Of a DNA stretch of 64,000 bases, positions 1-11,961 are shown one piece after another. This DNA comes from Purshia tridentata (Eukaryota; Streptophyta; Magnoliopsida; Rosales; Rosaceae), in the NCBI GenBank assembly GCA_003254885.1, contig QANT01003292.1:1-64000 (forward strand), in the 5' to 3' direction. Below the pieces are notes generated by a model, which did no database searches, was not told the DNA's origin, and worked only from the letters and a program-made list of their open reading frames with translations. How positions within the stretch are numbered: the stretch's first letter is position 1; every line of letters starts with the position of its first letter. Both the position numbers and the translations under genes were made by a program.

Positions 1-235
1 AAATTATTTTATTGATTTTTATGTAATTAACCCTTTAAAATATATGTTGAGTATCAAAAGAAAATTGTTGAGTATGACTAAAATTTCCCTTAAAAAAATT
101 GCCCACATTACTTTCTCAACATTGCCAAACATAGGAAGGGAATCCTACGTTTTCACTTGTGGAAAAAGGTTAGAATACATACGAATTGATTTCTTAAAAA
201 CTCTATTTCACAAACCAAGCATTACTCTTCCATCC

Positions 236-625
236 ACTACGACATTTGGTAGCTGCCAAGTTGTTGCTTCATCTCCTTTTGGAGCGCATGGTTCTCCATT
301 TGGTGAGTATTTTAGATGCATAGATATGAGTGGTTGTACCATTCGGATCAAAAAAACTGTAATACTGTTTGTGGAGGTTAATGAAGATAGATTCTATAAA
401 AATATAAAGATGAGAAATTTTATAAGCATGAGAATAAAGGATTGTAATTCGCTTAATTGTAGCTTTGGTAAATTCTTATTGTTCAGTTGTGGTGTGCATG
501 TAATCAGCCAACAACAACATTTGAGAACACTGCCTATTTAGCAAGCATGCTTTTGGTGGCCAACGTGTGGGATGTGCAGCTACTAAATGGTAGCAGTAAT
601 GGGACTAGAGCAACAGTCAATTCTT
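236..625 (+). pseudogene. Broken NUP98 fragment, inverted relative to the intact gene
   Basis: Two exon pieces and the intron between them match the minus-strand NUP98 gene of this window. Bases about 236-313 encode TTFGSCQVVASSPFGAHG and then SPFG at a GT splice site, matching the end of the large FG-repeat exon (5738-6298). The intron start (gtgagtattttagatg) also matches. Bases about 507-600 match the start of the next NUP98 exon (QPTT..F.NTA and GGQR). By eye the first block is about 85% identical. Because an intron is kept, it arose by DNA duplication rather than retrocopying. The second exon piece changes frame and has no continuation, and the intron has grown, so it is a decayed fragment. 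It lies tail to tail with the intact gene. Confidence 0.75.
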
Positions 626-1070
626 TTAATTCTATTGATGATTCTGAAGAAAAGAAACAGAAAGGATTAAATATGATTTAAAGCAATGCAAACGTTTTCA
701 GGGTAAAAAAGACAATTAATTCTATTTAATTTTCACACATTAAATTTTGAAACTCAAATATAAAAATTGACTCTCAACCCTACACCATTCAGTACTGAAT
801 CTTGCCCAACCAATATTTTATGGGTCAACTTCAAGCAGAAATAAAGACCAATAATGGCAGCCAAAAAAGGGGAAATATGAACTCTAAAACCCAAACACAC
901 CAGTAGCAAACAGTGCGCGAAGGCTTGAACAGCTATACCACATTCTCCCTAAATTCTATACAAATCCAAAATCAAACCTCGGCCAGGACAAAACCCTTGG
1001 CCAAACACACACTATGTATCCTCCCCAGAACAAACATTTAACACATCAACCTTGACTCCATATCCCGTCA
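626..1070. other. Spacer between the NUP98 fragment and NUP98
   Basis: AT-rich sequence without a coding frame. The part next to 1070 is probably NUP98 3' untranslated region on the minus strand. Nothing else is recognisable. Confidence 0.5.
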
Positions 1071-1300
1071 GCAATCTTGGCCAGCATCCACATCCCAGTC
1101 ATCTTCATCGATCAACTTGTACTCACTAAAGTGGTTTACCCTGAACTTCCACTCTCCTTTGATGGGGTCATAGGAGACAAACTCGGCAATCTTGAGCAGC
1201 ATCCACATCCCAGTCATCTTCATCGATCAACTTATACTCACTGAAGTGGTTTACCCTGAACTTCCACTCTCCTTTGATGGGGTCATAGGAGACAAACTCG
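1071..1300. repeat. 115-bp tandem duplication across the NUP98 stop codon
   Basis: Bases 1071-1185 and 1186-1300 are two head-to-tail copies that differ at only about four positions. Each copy carries the last codons of NUP98. Because 115 is not a multiple of three, the inner copy (1186-1300) no longer ends at the ancestral stop. It runs a few codons into the outer copy and stops at 1168-1170. The outer copy is now mostly 3' untranslated sequence. Confidence 0.95.
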
Positions 1301-4300
1301 GCACCTTGATCCTCCGCCTTTCTCTTCAGCATCTCCTTGTATTTATCAACTTTTGGCCCTTCCGTAAACTGAATCCCTGTCCTTTTGTCAAAGCATTTAA
1401 TGTTGAGAAGTGTTACCTCAGCAGGTTTATTGAGGCCTTGACCAACAGGAGGTTTCTTGCTGTCATCCATGTATACAATCACCTCCCGATTGTTGAACTG
1501 CACAAGAGACTCAAGATCAAGGCGTCGTACATCTGTCTCACCCAAGAACTTGATGCTACCATAACCAAGTCGTCCAACCACAAAGTCCTTAATATGACGG
1601 CAGAACCCTGGGTGCGCCCTTTCCTTTGCTGCCAGTTCTTGGATCCGAGGCTCTGTGTAGTAGTCAGAGTGTCGGAGCTTTGGCATTAGTGCCTCAATGT
1701 CAGCGCCATGCTCATAAACAATAGCAGCCTCACCAGCTCTGTGTCCACTTAGTGTCATATATGAATCCCCTTTCTGAGCAGAATGATCATCATGGACTCC
1801 ATTTGGTTTCAGGTTGAATTTGACATGATTCACACGCTCTTTGACAACACCATCTTCTCGTGGAGTTTCTGAAACAACAGAAGTTAAAATAAGTCTGTCC
1901 AACACCACAAATACAATTCAACAATATACATTATGGCTCGTTGTCAGATCAGTATTTCTTTCCTACAGCTCATGACTTTAAACCACAACCACCAAAAAAA
2001 AAAAAAGTCACATGTGCAATGTGAATCATAATTAAATACTAGATATATTAAATGATGTAACAATTAAGTCATAAAAACATATGCTCACTATCTTTATCCT
2101 CAGAATTGGAGCCACCCAATGCTTCTCCCGAAATTTTTCCTGCATCAACATTGTGTTCAGAAGAGTCAGCAATGTGCAACAAGCCAAAATATACTCGGTC
2201 AAACAAAAAGAATCCAATAAAATTTTCATATAACTCATCTTTCATACAGTAATATCACAAGAACAATAAGGACTCTCATTTAGACAAGAACTTATGGAAG
2301 AAAATACACTAATGGAGGGAAAAATATAGGCAAGAAGACTCGAAATAGTAGGCATTACATACTCATTATTACAACCATTTCTCAAGTCAATCATGAAGAG
2401 GTTGATGCTGACCCTCATTAATAACCTTCAAATACAACTCAAATGACAATGGCACGAGTAACAGAATTTACCATTCTCATGCACTGCAGTAGAATTATCC
2501 TTTAATGGAGATGCTTTCTCAGCACTAGCTCTTAAAGGCCACTGTTCTTTAGGACGAATGACAAGTGCTCTTGGGTTTTCCCTGGGAAGGAAAAGAGCAT
2601 CCGCCTTGGGCGTGCTAACTGTTTCTTCATCATCACTAAAAAAGGGGACCTGCAAAACAAAAAAAGTCAAAAAAGATGTAAGTATAAAATTCGCATGTAG
2701 CTAGGATAGGAAGCATAAAACAGATCAACTGTTCACTAGAAGCATCATCTTCACCTTTGGAGCATCATTCTTAGGATTATACTTCCTTGCAGGCAACCTG
2801 ATCCGCCTTTGTGCCAGGTGCCGAGAAGTCAATAGGGATGATATTCTAAGAGGCGCGGGTTTGTCTACAACCTGCCAGAAAAACAAAGTGAACATCATAT
2901 TTCCAATCATTCCATTTTTCTTCACAGGAGGTGTTAAGACAATCATATTACAGGCATGCTTGATATTCCATATTGAATTGATGGTGCAGTGCCACCACGA
3001 CCAATTGACATCTGAGGCATTGCAGGGAGCGTTCCAAATGGATTTGTAGCAGGTACTGGTTGTACAGCTGCAGAGCTTTGAGTAGCAGACCTGTAAAAGA
3101 TAACAGAACATCATTTTTTTTTCCAGTCCAAATGTTTATTGGAAAATCCAAATGGAAAAATATACAGAAGATAACTCTATATATCTTAACCTACGGACTT
3201 TAAGAAACCTATGTATCATAAAGTAAGATACCCACCTATGTAGCATAGAGTAAAGATGCCCAAAGAGCAGGTACCAAACTAGATAGAGCTACATAAGCAA
3301 TGTGGTGGACAATCCACAACCGTTTAAATAGGTTTGATAAAAGATAAAAGAGATTAGGATAAGAACATTTTGTCTTAGAAAAAAAAGTCAACATTTGGAA
3401 TCTGTACCAAGCTAATTAGTAAGAACTCTAAAGATGGGATTGTTTATCATCAAGTAAACAATAAAATCAGAAATTCGGTCCCTCCCAAACAAATAAAATA
3501 AAATCCTTTTCTTAATGGACAGGAATGAATTAAGAAATACTTGAAGACATTCCACATCTAATGAGATTTTCTTTACAAAAATTTAAGCAACTTTTTAATC
3601 CATGTAAGACGTAATAAGAGGATATCCCACTTTTGTTCAAATTTAGCTCCAAAAACAACACTAGTAAATATAATATTTGCATATGCACACAGAAGTATTA
3701 ACTACAAGAGATACGTGTCATATGACTTACAACTGCCCAAAGTTGTTCTGACCCAGAATGCCCGCTGAACCACTTAAGCCAACTGTGTTGCCTACAAAGG
3801 CCAAGAAGCCCAATTAATACCATCAACTCAAAATAAAGCTCAATGACTACATCCACTGAAGAAATATATACATACTAAAAATATAAGTTACCTGGCTGTG
3901 TTTGATTGAAACTATTGAATCCAAATGTACTAGTCTGAACAGGCTGAGATGCCTGGAAAGGTGTAGAAAAAGAAGGCTACACAAGAAAGGAAAACAAGGA
4001 AAAAGGTTAACCTAAATCATGAATACAAAAACTTAACCAAGTATCAGTATCAGCAAAATGAAATAGAGAACATGAAAAGATACAGGAGCTGCTCAAACTA
4101 TATCAAGAATCAAGTTTTACAAACCACATCAAAGAATTGGAAATGTAACAAGGCAATAAAGCCAGTCATATGCCACATTAATGAATTGTCTCAAGGCACT
4201 ACAACCAGTCAGATACCACATTAATGAATTGCCTCAAGGCAATACAACCAGTCAGATGCCACATTAATGAATTGCCTCAAGGCAATACAACCAGTCAGAT

Positions 4301-6300
4301 GCCATATTAATAAATTGTCTCAAATAGTCCTTACCTAACCTTACAACACGCTTTATTTTTTACTAAGACTTCTTTTTCAAGGTCAATATCAGGAGCTTGC
4401 CACAGCTAGAACCGCACCACCCCTTACCACCCAGGGGACCCTATGGGTCACCCAAATTATGTTCTTAAACACAAGAATATATAATTCACAACATGATTAA
4501 TCACAGTGCCCTACCACTAGACCATATCACTGCCTCTACAAATACTAAACAAGCTACACTAAAAACCTGCCAACCCTATCAAAGCAAGTTTAGGGCAAGC
4601 TAGCAGTGGGGATGGAATACATGCAACCTTAACACATAGATTAAGGCATCAATTACATAATTTTTATGTTTAATTCTAGTAACAAAAAGGTTTTTTAAAA
4701 AGAATCTATGGGTGGGGAAGAGGTTAAACAACCTCAACAGAGAAAATAAAAAGGATACTTACAGCTTGTTGATTAAAACCTATTGGGTTACTTGTAGTAC
4801 TAACTGCTGAAGAGGTCCCTAGACCAAACCCAGTGGAAGGAGTATTGAATATATTAGTTTGACCAAAGGGCGTCGCATTCTGTCCAAAGGAAGTGGTACT
4901 TAGTCCAAAAGTACCACCTGTCTGTGCAATTGAAGGTGTGGAATTGAATAGGCTGGAATTAAATGTGGAAGCTGATGTTGGAGCTGGAGCAGAAAATGAA
5001 AATGTAGATGCGGCTGATGAACTAAAGAGAGATGGAGACGAAGTTTGTCCAAAGACTGAAGGGGATGAAGATGAAGGTGTAAAAGGATTGGATGAAGTAG
5101 AAAGACCAAAATTTGATGAAGTGAATGGTGACGACGATGATCCAGCTCCAAAGCCTGTAGAACTAAATGGTTGAGTTTTTGGAGCAAATAAACTAGATGA
5201 AGTTGAGGTATTAAAAAGACTTGAACTTGCTTGAGCAAATGATGGTGCAGGACTCAAAGGGTTTGGCTGACTGGTAGACATGCCAAAGCCACTCCCACCA
5301 CCAGGAGCCGGTCCACCTGAAAGTTAAAATTTATATATATATATATATATATAAAGAGCTTAGTCAATGTCATCAACGAGAAGAAGTGCAGCAAACTTTC
5401 AAGTTTATGAAAATTTAACTAATAGACTACCTTTGTCTCCCAGTTGATAATCCTCCCATCTCAGTTCTTCGTGGCTTTTATCTTTATAAACAGGCATAGC
5501 TGATATTGACTCCAATTTCCCAACTGTATTAGTCCCACTACTTGTGCCATCTGGTTCAGGTGTTGCTGTGTAAGCAGCTACTCTACTTCCCCCACGTTGG
5601 CCCCCAAAGGTTGACTGCCCAAATGCAGTGTTCCCAAATGAAGGTGTGGTTGGCTGAGCTCCTGCATCAAAAAATTATAAGAATATCATACAGCTACAAC
5701 GAAACAAAATACAATTAGATACATCTAAAATACACACCAAATGGAGAACTCTGCACTCCAAAAGGAGTTGAAGCACCGAATTGGCTGCTACCAAATGCAG
5801 AATTTGACTGGCCAAAAGCAGGGGCACTTGAAGAGCCAAAACCAGGACCACTTGAAGCACCAAAAGCAGGATTGCTTGATGTACCAAAATTGGAGCTAGA
5901 AGAACCAAAAGATGGGGTGGTTGAAGCCCCAAATGCTCCCCCAGATCCAAACAAGGGGGAGCTTGACACCCCAAATGCAGATCCTGTGTTTCCAAATGTA
6001 GGACTTGTTGTTGAACCAAAGGCCGGAGTACTAGCAGCCCCAAAGGCCGGGGTGCCTGTAGCACCAAAAGCTGGGGTACTTGTAGCACCAAAGGCAGGGG
6101 TGCTACTTGAACCAAACGCCGGGGTGCTATTAGTGCCAAAAGCAGACTGACTCGATCCACCAAATGGTGTAGAGGAACCAAATACGCTGCTCCCAAACGC
6201 TGGCTGTGATGGTTGCGCCGTACTTCCAAAAGGACTTGTTTGAGCAGGACTAGACCCAAATGCTCCAAAAACAGGCTTCTGACCAAAAGCAGACGAACCT

Positions 6301-6355
<55 letters not shown>

Positions 6356-7515
6356 TAAGAAGTTATCCAAATAACAAAGTAATTACTGCAGAGAAAACAA
6401 ATAAGCAAAGAATGGGTTCTACCAGAAATGATGACATTTTAAATGATTTCTAAAAACCATAGTTTACAACAATTATATCAAAATGCATCAGTTAAAGGAT
6501 GGTGAAGGAGCAAAAGTAGGGAATTTCTAAATAATCCATTGGCTTACCACCAAACGATGAGCCAAAAGCAGGAGTCGAAGAGGCTCCAAAAGCAGACATT
6601 GTATTTCCAAAAGCTGGTGAGGATGAAGCCCCGAAGGTTGTGGAGGAAGGAAAGGGTGAAGCGGTTTGGGACGCACCAAATACACCAGTTGAAGTACCCC
6701 CAAAAATGGAACTCCCTGTTTGTGCACCAAATGGGGTTGTGCTCCCAAAGGGCTTGGGAGCAAAAGGGTTGGTAGTTGTGTTGCTTGTCTGCCCAAAGAC
6801 TGATTGGGATGCAAATGGGCTGCTGCTAGAAGACTGCCCAAAAGCTGCCAAACAATACTCCATGAATTAAATTAGTTTTCAAACAAAAAGAAACAAATAT
6901 TTCTCAAATAATATAAACGGCATAAACAGAACACCATATGAAAATAATTATAGCCCACAGACAAACTACTAGTAAATGCATCAAGTTCATTGTAGCAAAA
7001 AAAATGTGCATGACCAGTTACAACCTCTAATATGCATCTTCAAAACTGATTAATACTTATCATCTTAAAATCACCACCAAGTTCGTAAAACCAAAAAGAG
7101 AATTCAAAAAAGAAAATAAAAGACCTTAAAGAACTGACACCAGCAATGTAATAGAAACCTGGAAGAAATACAAAACAATTGCCTGGAAACAAAGAAAACT
7201 GCAACGGGGTGAAAACGTATAAGAAAAAAATTTTGACCATTACACAAGTGCCCATGTGCAAGCACACACACAAGTGCACAAAGGCAGATAAGAACAAATT
7301 CATCATTGTCATTGTTTGAGAAAAAAAAAATCTGGGAAAACATATCATCAGAAGAATTGAATGATATATGATTATAAGAACAAAGGAAAAAACTATTCAT
7401 ATCTGGAATGAATTGAAAATAACTGAATGCAGTTAAGATAAGGCAGCAAAATCGGAGTCTAAGGATCGTGTAAAACATAGAGATAAGAAAGCTCACGGTT
7501 AGAAGAGCCAAACAT
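1168..7515 (-). CDS. NUP98: Nuclear pore complex protein NUP98 (FG nucleoporin with autoproteolytic domain)
   Basis: This is an FG nucleoporin of the nuclear pore, acting in mRNA export and protein transport. Twelve coding exons keep frame throughout: 7515-7497, 6844-6548, 6298-5738, 5661-5431, 5316-4763, 3976-3892, 3791-3731, 3090-2952, 2871-2755, 2649-2472, 2139-2089 and 1868-1168. They give 997 residues, beside about 1040 for Arabidopsis NUP98A as I recall it. The start MFGSSN followed by PFGQ is typical of plant NUP98. About 38 FG dipeptides come first. A GLEBS motif for RAE1/GLE2 binding follows at about residues 341-370 (EELRWEDYQ). More FG sequence and the conserved [18 protein letters not shown] come next. 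The C-terminal autoproteolytic domain ends at HFS (H972-F973 / S974). The tail after HFS is 24 residues, and its last five (RVCLL) come from the 115-bp duplication. As in other plants, NUP96 is not fused. Confidence 0.95.
4162..4330. repeat. 43-bp minisatellite, about four copies, in a NUP98 intron
   Basis: Units begin at 4162, 4205, 4248 and 4291 with ccagtcagatgccacatt and continue with aatgaattgcctcaagg. The inner units are nearly identical and the outer two more diverged. A partial unit precedes the array near 4150. Confidence 0.9.
4365..4540 (-). mobile_element. Possible tRNA-derived SINE in a NUP98 intron
   Basis: On the minus strand the block starts with gatatggtctagtggtaggg, which resembles a tRNA A box (TGGTCTAGTGG). 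It has a weaker B-box-like ggttctagctg about 120 bp further on. That spacing is longer than in a typical SINE, so the element would be atypical or carry an insert. No target-site duplication was established. Confidence 0.3.
6304..6352. repeat. (GA)n microsatellite, about 24 units, at a NUP98 3' splice site
   Basis: An uninterrupted GA run on the plus strand reads as CT on the NUP98 strand. It ends three bases before the splice-site cag (6299-6301) of the 6298-5738 exon, so it forms that intron's polypyrimidine tract. Confidence 0.95.
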
Positions 7516-7990
7516 CTTCTCTTACGATTCTGTATCTCAAAATCAGTGATGCCTTGTCGATCTCAAGCTGAAACACAAAATAGAACACAAATTTTAATAC
7601 AAAATGAGATTGAACAAAAGCGACGATAATCAAATAATTTCAACACTCATGACGAAGTCACAAAGATAATTATTAGCGCATTAATGCTAGCAATAATGAA
7701 TCAATAAAAACAACAGGTTCAATATTGTGAAACAAAAATCGGCAAAATTAAGCTGAATTAAACAGAAGAGAGAAACAAAAACTAGGGTTTTGCAATACCT
7801 GAAGGTGGCGAAGGAGATGGAGAAAGAGAGAATGCGAAGAAGATAGCTATCTAAGCTCCGAGGGTTTGAGATCGAATATGGAATTGGAAAAGGAGAGAGG
7901 GAGAGGGAAGGGTTTGCAGCAACTAGAATGAGAGAAAGGGCAACCTCCCAAGTCCAGCTGGTAATGACAGAAATGGAGATGCAAGAAAGT
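7516..7990 (-). other. NUP98 5' leader with one untranslated-region intron
   Basis: The start codon lies in an exon that reaches back to about 7567, where a minus-strand AG acceptor sits. An upstream leader exon begins near 7990 and ends at a GT donor next to 7799. The leader is purine-rich (GAGAGAGGGAGAGGG type). The transcription start is not resolved. Confidence 0.6.
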
Positions 7991-8932
7991 TTTTATGAGA
8001 GACTGGGGGTGAGTGACGGCCGCGTTGCTTTAAAACTAAGCACGGAGCAGTTAGCTTAGCGTTAGAAGTAAGTCCGTAAATTATATATCGCGTCAGAAAA
8101 TAAAATATAAATTAGTTTTTCACCTTTTCCCTTCTATTAAATTATAAATATTTTTTGCCAAGGTAAAAAATACTGCATGTTCCGGAGTGCTTTTATAAGA
8201 AATGTTTTTGCTTAGTAACGTAACGTTTTTGTTAAAAATATTTTTATTATAAACACATAATTTTTTTTTGAAAATAATCCATGTTGTTTCTATAAATGTA
8301 TCTGAAAATACTTGCTCAAAAAGTATTTATCAGGAAGTATTTTCAAATACTTTTATAACGCGCTTTTAATTTTTTTATTAGAGGCAAATAAAAGTCCTTT
8401 TAACTATATAAACACAAGAGAAAACACTTTTGGCTTATTCAATATTAAATTACACATGTGGTCTAATCTATGTTTAGGAACCATAATAGGTTTATGCTAT
8501 GTGTTTGGTCTTTTTCCCTAGGTGGTGTAGTTGAATGGTATTAAATGTTTGTTACTTGATAACTGAATCAAAGAAACCAAGTGTGGGCAGATGCACACAC
8601 TTGATCCTATGTAGGTCTATCCCGGATCGAGTATGATTCAAACTCTAATGAAGCTAAGAGTTATGTTTAAACTCGAATTGTATATTCTAATGTTCAAATT
8701 CAAGCTTTGATCGGCTTCACTCATTTGTGGAATACTCGAATTTAAGCTTGACTGTACTCAATTAGTTTATACAATAATCCCGAGCTTCAACTTTGGCTTT
8801 GATTACTATAACTAATCCACATGCTTTACTTGGTTGATCATAGGTGAGAGGGTGTGTTAGATAATGTAGAATCTCACATTGGTATGTCTAACAAATATAG
8901 AAGTTTAAACCTTTCTATGTATTGTGAATTTA
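7991..8932. other. Intergenic stretch upstream of NUP98
   Basis: No gene is visible. The NUP98 promoter should lie in the first few hundred bases. At about 8855-8892 the string tgttagataatgtagaatct followed by cacattgg resembles the beginning of plant LTR/TRIM sequences. It is too short to call as an element. Confidence 0.4.
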
Positions 8933-9600
8933 TTTGGGTAAATTTTTCTAAACCCCCTAACTACTAACAAATTTTTCTTAAGCCCCCACCCATCTAAGAA
9001 CTCTCCCAAAACCCCCTAAAACTTATAATACCTTTTTAGCCCTTCTGACGCACTCTGACGCGCTCTGACGCAAACTGACACGTAGCCTGATACGGACTGA
9101 CGCGCGCCTAATGTAACTGTATTTTTAAAATACAGTTCTACTGAACAAACAGTTACACCTTGACTAAAAAAACAATTACACTGAAATTGAAACTGAATTT
9201 TAGAAATATAATTACATTTAAAAAATAACTACAAATAATTATACTATTAATTTTTTTTTTTTAAAAAAAACTTGTAGGCCCATAAAAAAATAAAAAACCA
9301 GTTACACTTTAATTAAAAAAACAGTTACACATTCACTAAAAAATAGCTACACCTTCATTAAACAAACAGTTACACATTCACTAAATAAACAGTTACACTT
9401 TCACTAAAAATACAGTTACACTAGACGCGCATTAGAACACGTCAAAGAAAGCATCAAAGCGCGTCAGAACATGTCATAACGCGTCAGAAAGGTAAAAAAG
9501 ATATTACAATTTTTAGGAAATTTTGAAAGAGTTTCTAAACGGGTGAACGTTTAGACAAATTTTTTAGGAGGTTAGGGGTTTAAAGTTATGAACTAAAATA
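8933..9600. mobile_element. Non-autonomous DNA element with long inverted arms
   Basis: The left arm (about 8937-9055) and the right arm (about 9484-9600) are inverted copies over roughly 110-120 bp. Both carry the series agggggtt, gagagttt, ggtatta and gcgtcagaa in the same order once one is reversed. Inside them lie opposed clusters of TGACGC-type motifs (9045-9110 and 9421-9492) and a central degenerate tandem repeat. No coding frame is present. It looks like a Mutator-like MITE, but no clear target-site duplication was found. Confidence 0.65.
9113..9425. repeat. Degenerate tandem repeat of a cagttacac motif
   Basis: The motif cagttaca recurs many times at spacings near 25-28 bp (acagttacactttcactaaa and variants). 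It fills the centre of the inverted-arm element. Confidence 0.75.
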
Positions 9601-9619
9601 AAAAACATAAATAAAAAAT

Positions 9620-10030
9620 GGTATTTCTGAAATTAAAAAAATACAAATAAAATTTTATTAAAATTAAAAACAAATAAAAAGGGTACAATTGGAATTCTAA
9701 AAAAGAAAAGTCAACTTTAGATGGTTATAAGTTGATTAGAGGGTTTTGAAAATGTTAAAGTGTATAATTTGGGAGAGTTTAATTTTAGGTGGAGGTTATA
9801 AGAGAATCAATCTCTAACTAAGGGGTTTATAAATATTTGCATTAATAAAAATAAAAAAGTAGAACCTGCCCAAAAGGGTATAATTAGAATATAATAAATA
9901 TTAAAAGGGGGCTGGCTTTGAAAAGGGGGGTTTTGAGAAAGTTTAAATGAAAACGAAGAGGTTTTAGGATAGTTTAATATAAGGTAGGGGTTTAGGAATA
10001 TTGTAGCTCTAATTAGGCGGTTATGAGGCA
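9620..10030. repeat. Diverged direct repeat next to the inverted-arm element
   Basis: Two diverged blocks, about 9660-9835 and 9876-10028, share the order agggta(c/t)aatt, gggttttga, agtttaa, ttttagg and ggggttta. They resemble the right arm of the adjacent element, which suggests related copies inserted side by side. Boundaries are approximate. Confidence 0.4.
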
Positions 10031-10260
10031 TTTACATAATTTATTTTAGAGTGGAATGTTCTAATTATATCAATATTCAAAATAGGAGGATTATATTTCT
10101 ATCATTTGTCCTAGTATAGATACGAAGATTAACTAGGAAAAGATGTCTCATTCTATTATATAAACTTAACTACTTAATCAAATTCTAATTACATGAATGA
10201 ATGATATTCATAATTATATATTCTACTCATAATCCCATCATCTCGGAACATTAATATATC

Positions 10261-10461
10261 AATAATACTATTCTTACAATATTTTTATACCATATTTTTT
10301 ATACCATTTTGCGTGTCATTATTGTACTGGCAGGGTATTTCCTTATTTTTAGGGTTTTTATTTTTGTTTTTTCTAATGTCCAATGTATTAATACTATGTA
10401 GATTGCCACATAAGATGGTATAAAATTATGGTATATAAATGTGGTAAGTGTAGCATTGTTG
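10261..10461. mobile_element. Small MITE with a 10-bp target-site duplication
   Basis: The two ends are inverted copies over about 60 bp. The left reads aataatactattcttacaat and the right, reversed, aacaatgctacacttaccac. Both continue into atttttataccat-like sequence. The direct repeat ttaatatatc flanks it at 10251-10260 and 10462-10471. A 9-10 bp duplication and long inverted ends fit a Mutator-derived MITE. There is no coding capacity. Confidence 0.8.
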
Positions 10462-10471
10462 TTAATATATC

Positions 10472-11950
10472 TCCTCTCATTTTGTTCACATGCAATAAAA
10501 TATTGAAATGTAATATGAGTTTAATTTAGTGGATGGAGTTGTGCTAAAGGAATTACGTACAGATCGAGCACAAATATTCCCAAAGGAATAAAAGCAGTAT
10601 TATAAACAGACCCCCACACCCAAAGGACAAACAAAATACACATAAGCATATATAAATGATATATGAATGAAATGATATCGAACAACTTAAAATAAAATAA
10701 AAAGGAAAACATTAGATTGATAAGAGAAAAATTAATGTTTTACGCCTTCTGCTTTTACACATCATATAAATTAAGAAAATATTTCTCAACGCCTGAAAAA
10801 TTGTAAAGAAGCTTAACAAAATCAAAATTTTAGGTAGAAAAGCAAAGCAACCATCATATATTTTGAAATTTAAGGTTTAAGAAATCATACAAGCCCATAG
10901 AAATAGTTCAAATAGTGAGGAACAATTTTAATTGATTTGTCAACTAAGTTCGTTCATGCACCAATTAATTGCAATGGTTTGATAGCAATGGTTTGATGAG
11001 TGATAACTTTTTAATTAATATGTACAATTAGGAAGAACATGTATGACTTTGGTTACCAAATAAACTAACACTATAATAGCATGTAATAAGTGTTTCAGTT
11101 TGAATGCAAAAGGACATGTCATTAGTTAAATTTGTAGTTTAAATCTGTGAAAAAAAACAAAAATATAAATCAAATAAGGGTAAAATGTGTATGTTCCATA
11201 TTTATTTTAATTCTATTTGCACCAAACGTTGTATTCATCACACCCCAAATATTATACTAATTTTAGTATTGTAATTGTACTGCTACGCTGTGTTGAATGC
11301 GTTGTTTTATACCCAATGAATGTCAATATTTTATTTTAAAAAAAACTCAAGACCCGTTTGGGATGGTAATGAAACACCTTAAAACTGTGTAATTTATGTG
11401 TTGATTGGTAAAGACCACATAAATTAGCATGGTCTCCAATCATAAAAAAAGGCGAGGCAAAATTCCCTAATTAGCCCCACTAAATTCCCTTGATTCCTCG
11501 TAGCTTGGTAAATTTCCAATCTCAGAATCTCTTATCCTCATCCTGCACTAGTTACAAGTTACTGCGGTTAATCCCATGATTCCATTTTTCTACAACGGCG
11601 TCACAACTGTAAATTCAATGAATTCATTTTTTTCTCCAACGGTTAATCCAAGCATCCTTGAAACTTATGGCGCCGGGTGGTAAGATCGATAGGTGTTACT
11701 CTTGGGCATTTTGGGTATTTCTCCTTTCTTTCTCCTCGGTGGAGAGATATTTTGCATAGACTAGGCAGTGACATCGTATGCAATGATGTAATGAAAATTA
11801 CAAAAACAGGATACTGAACCACATCTGCTGATTTCTTTGTGGTTTTTTAATTCATACCGACGTTAAAAACAATCAAGCCTGCAAGGCTAGGACGGCGACG
11901 TTTTGGCCATTTTCTCATTGTCTGGACTCGCAGATCCTTATTCCTCACCA
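10472..11950. other. Intergenic stretch upstream of the ERF gene
   Basis: AT-rich DNA without a recognisable gene. Base composition becomes more balanced after about 11500, as expected near a promoter. Confidence 0.5.
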
Positions 11951-11954
11951 CCAT

Positions 11955-11961
11955 TATAAAG
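11955..11961 (+). promoter_or_regulatory. Likely TATA box of the ERF gene
   Basis: The string tataaag lies about 60 bp before the start codon, in a locally GC-richer block. This would leave a leader of about 30-40 bases. Confidence 0.5.

Noticed and set aside
1168-1185. New NUP98 end CRVCLL as a prenylation signal
   Set aside because: A CaaX box needs Cys at the fourth position from the end. Here that residue is Val, so it does not fit.
4893-5174. Open frame on the plus strand inside NUP98
   Set aside because: It is the antisense of an FG-repeat exon. The low-complexity repeats keep other frames open by composition.
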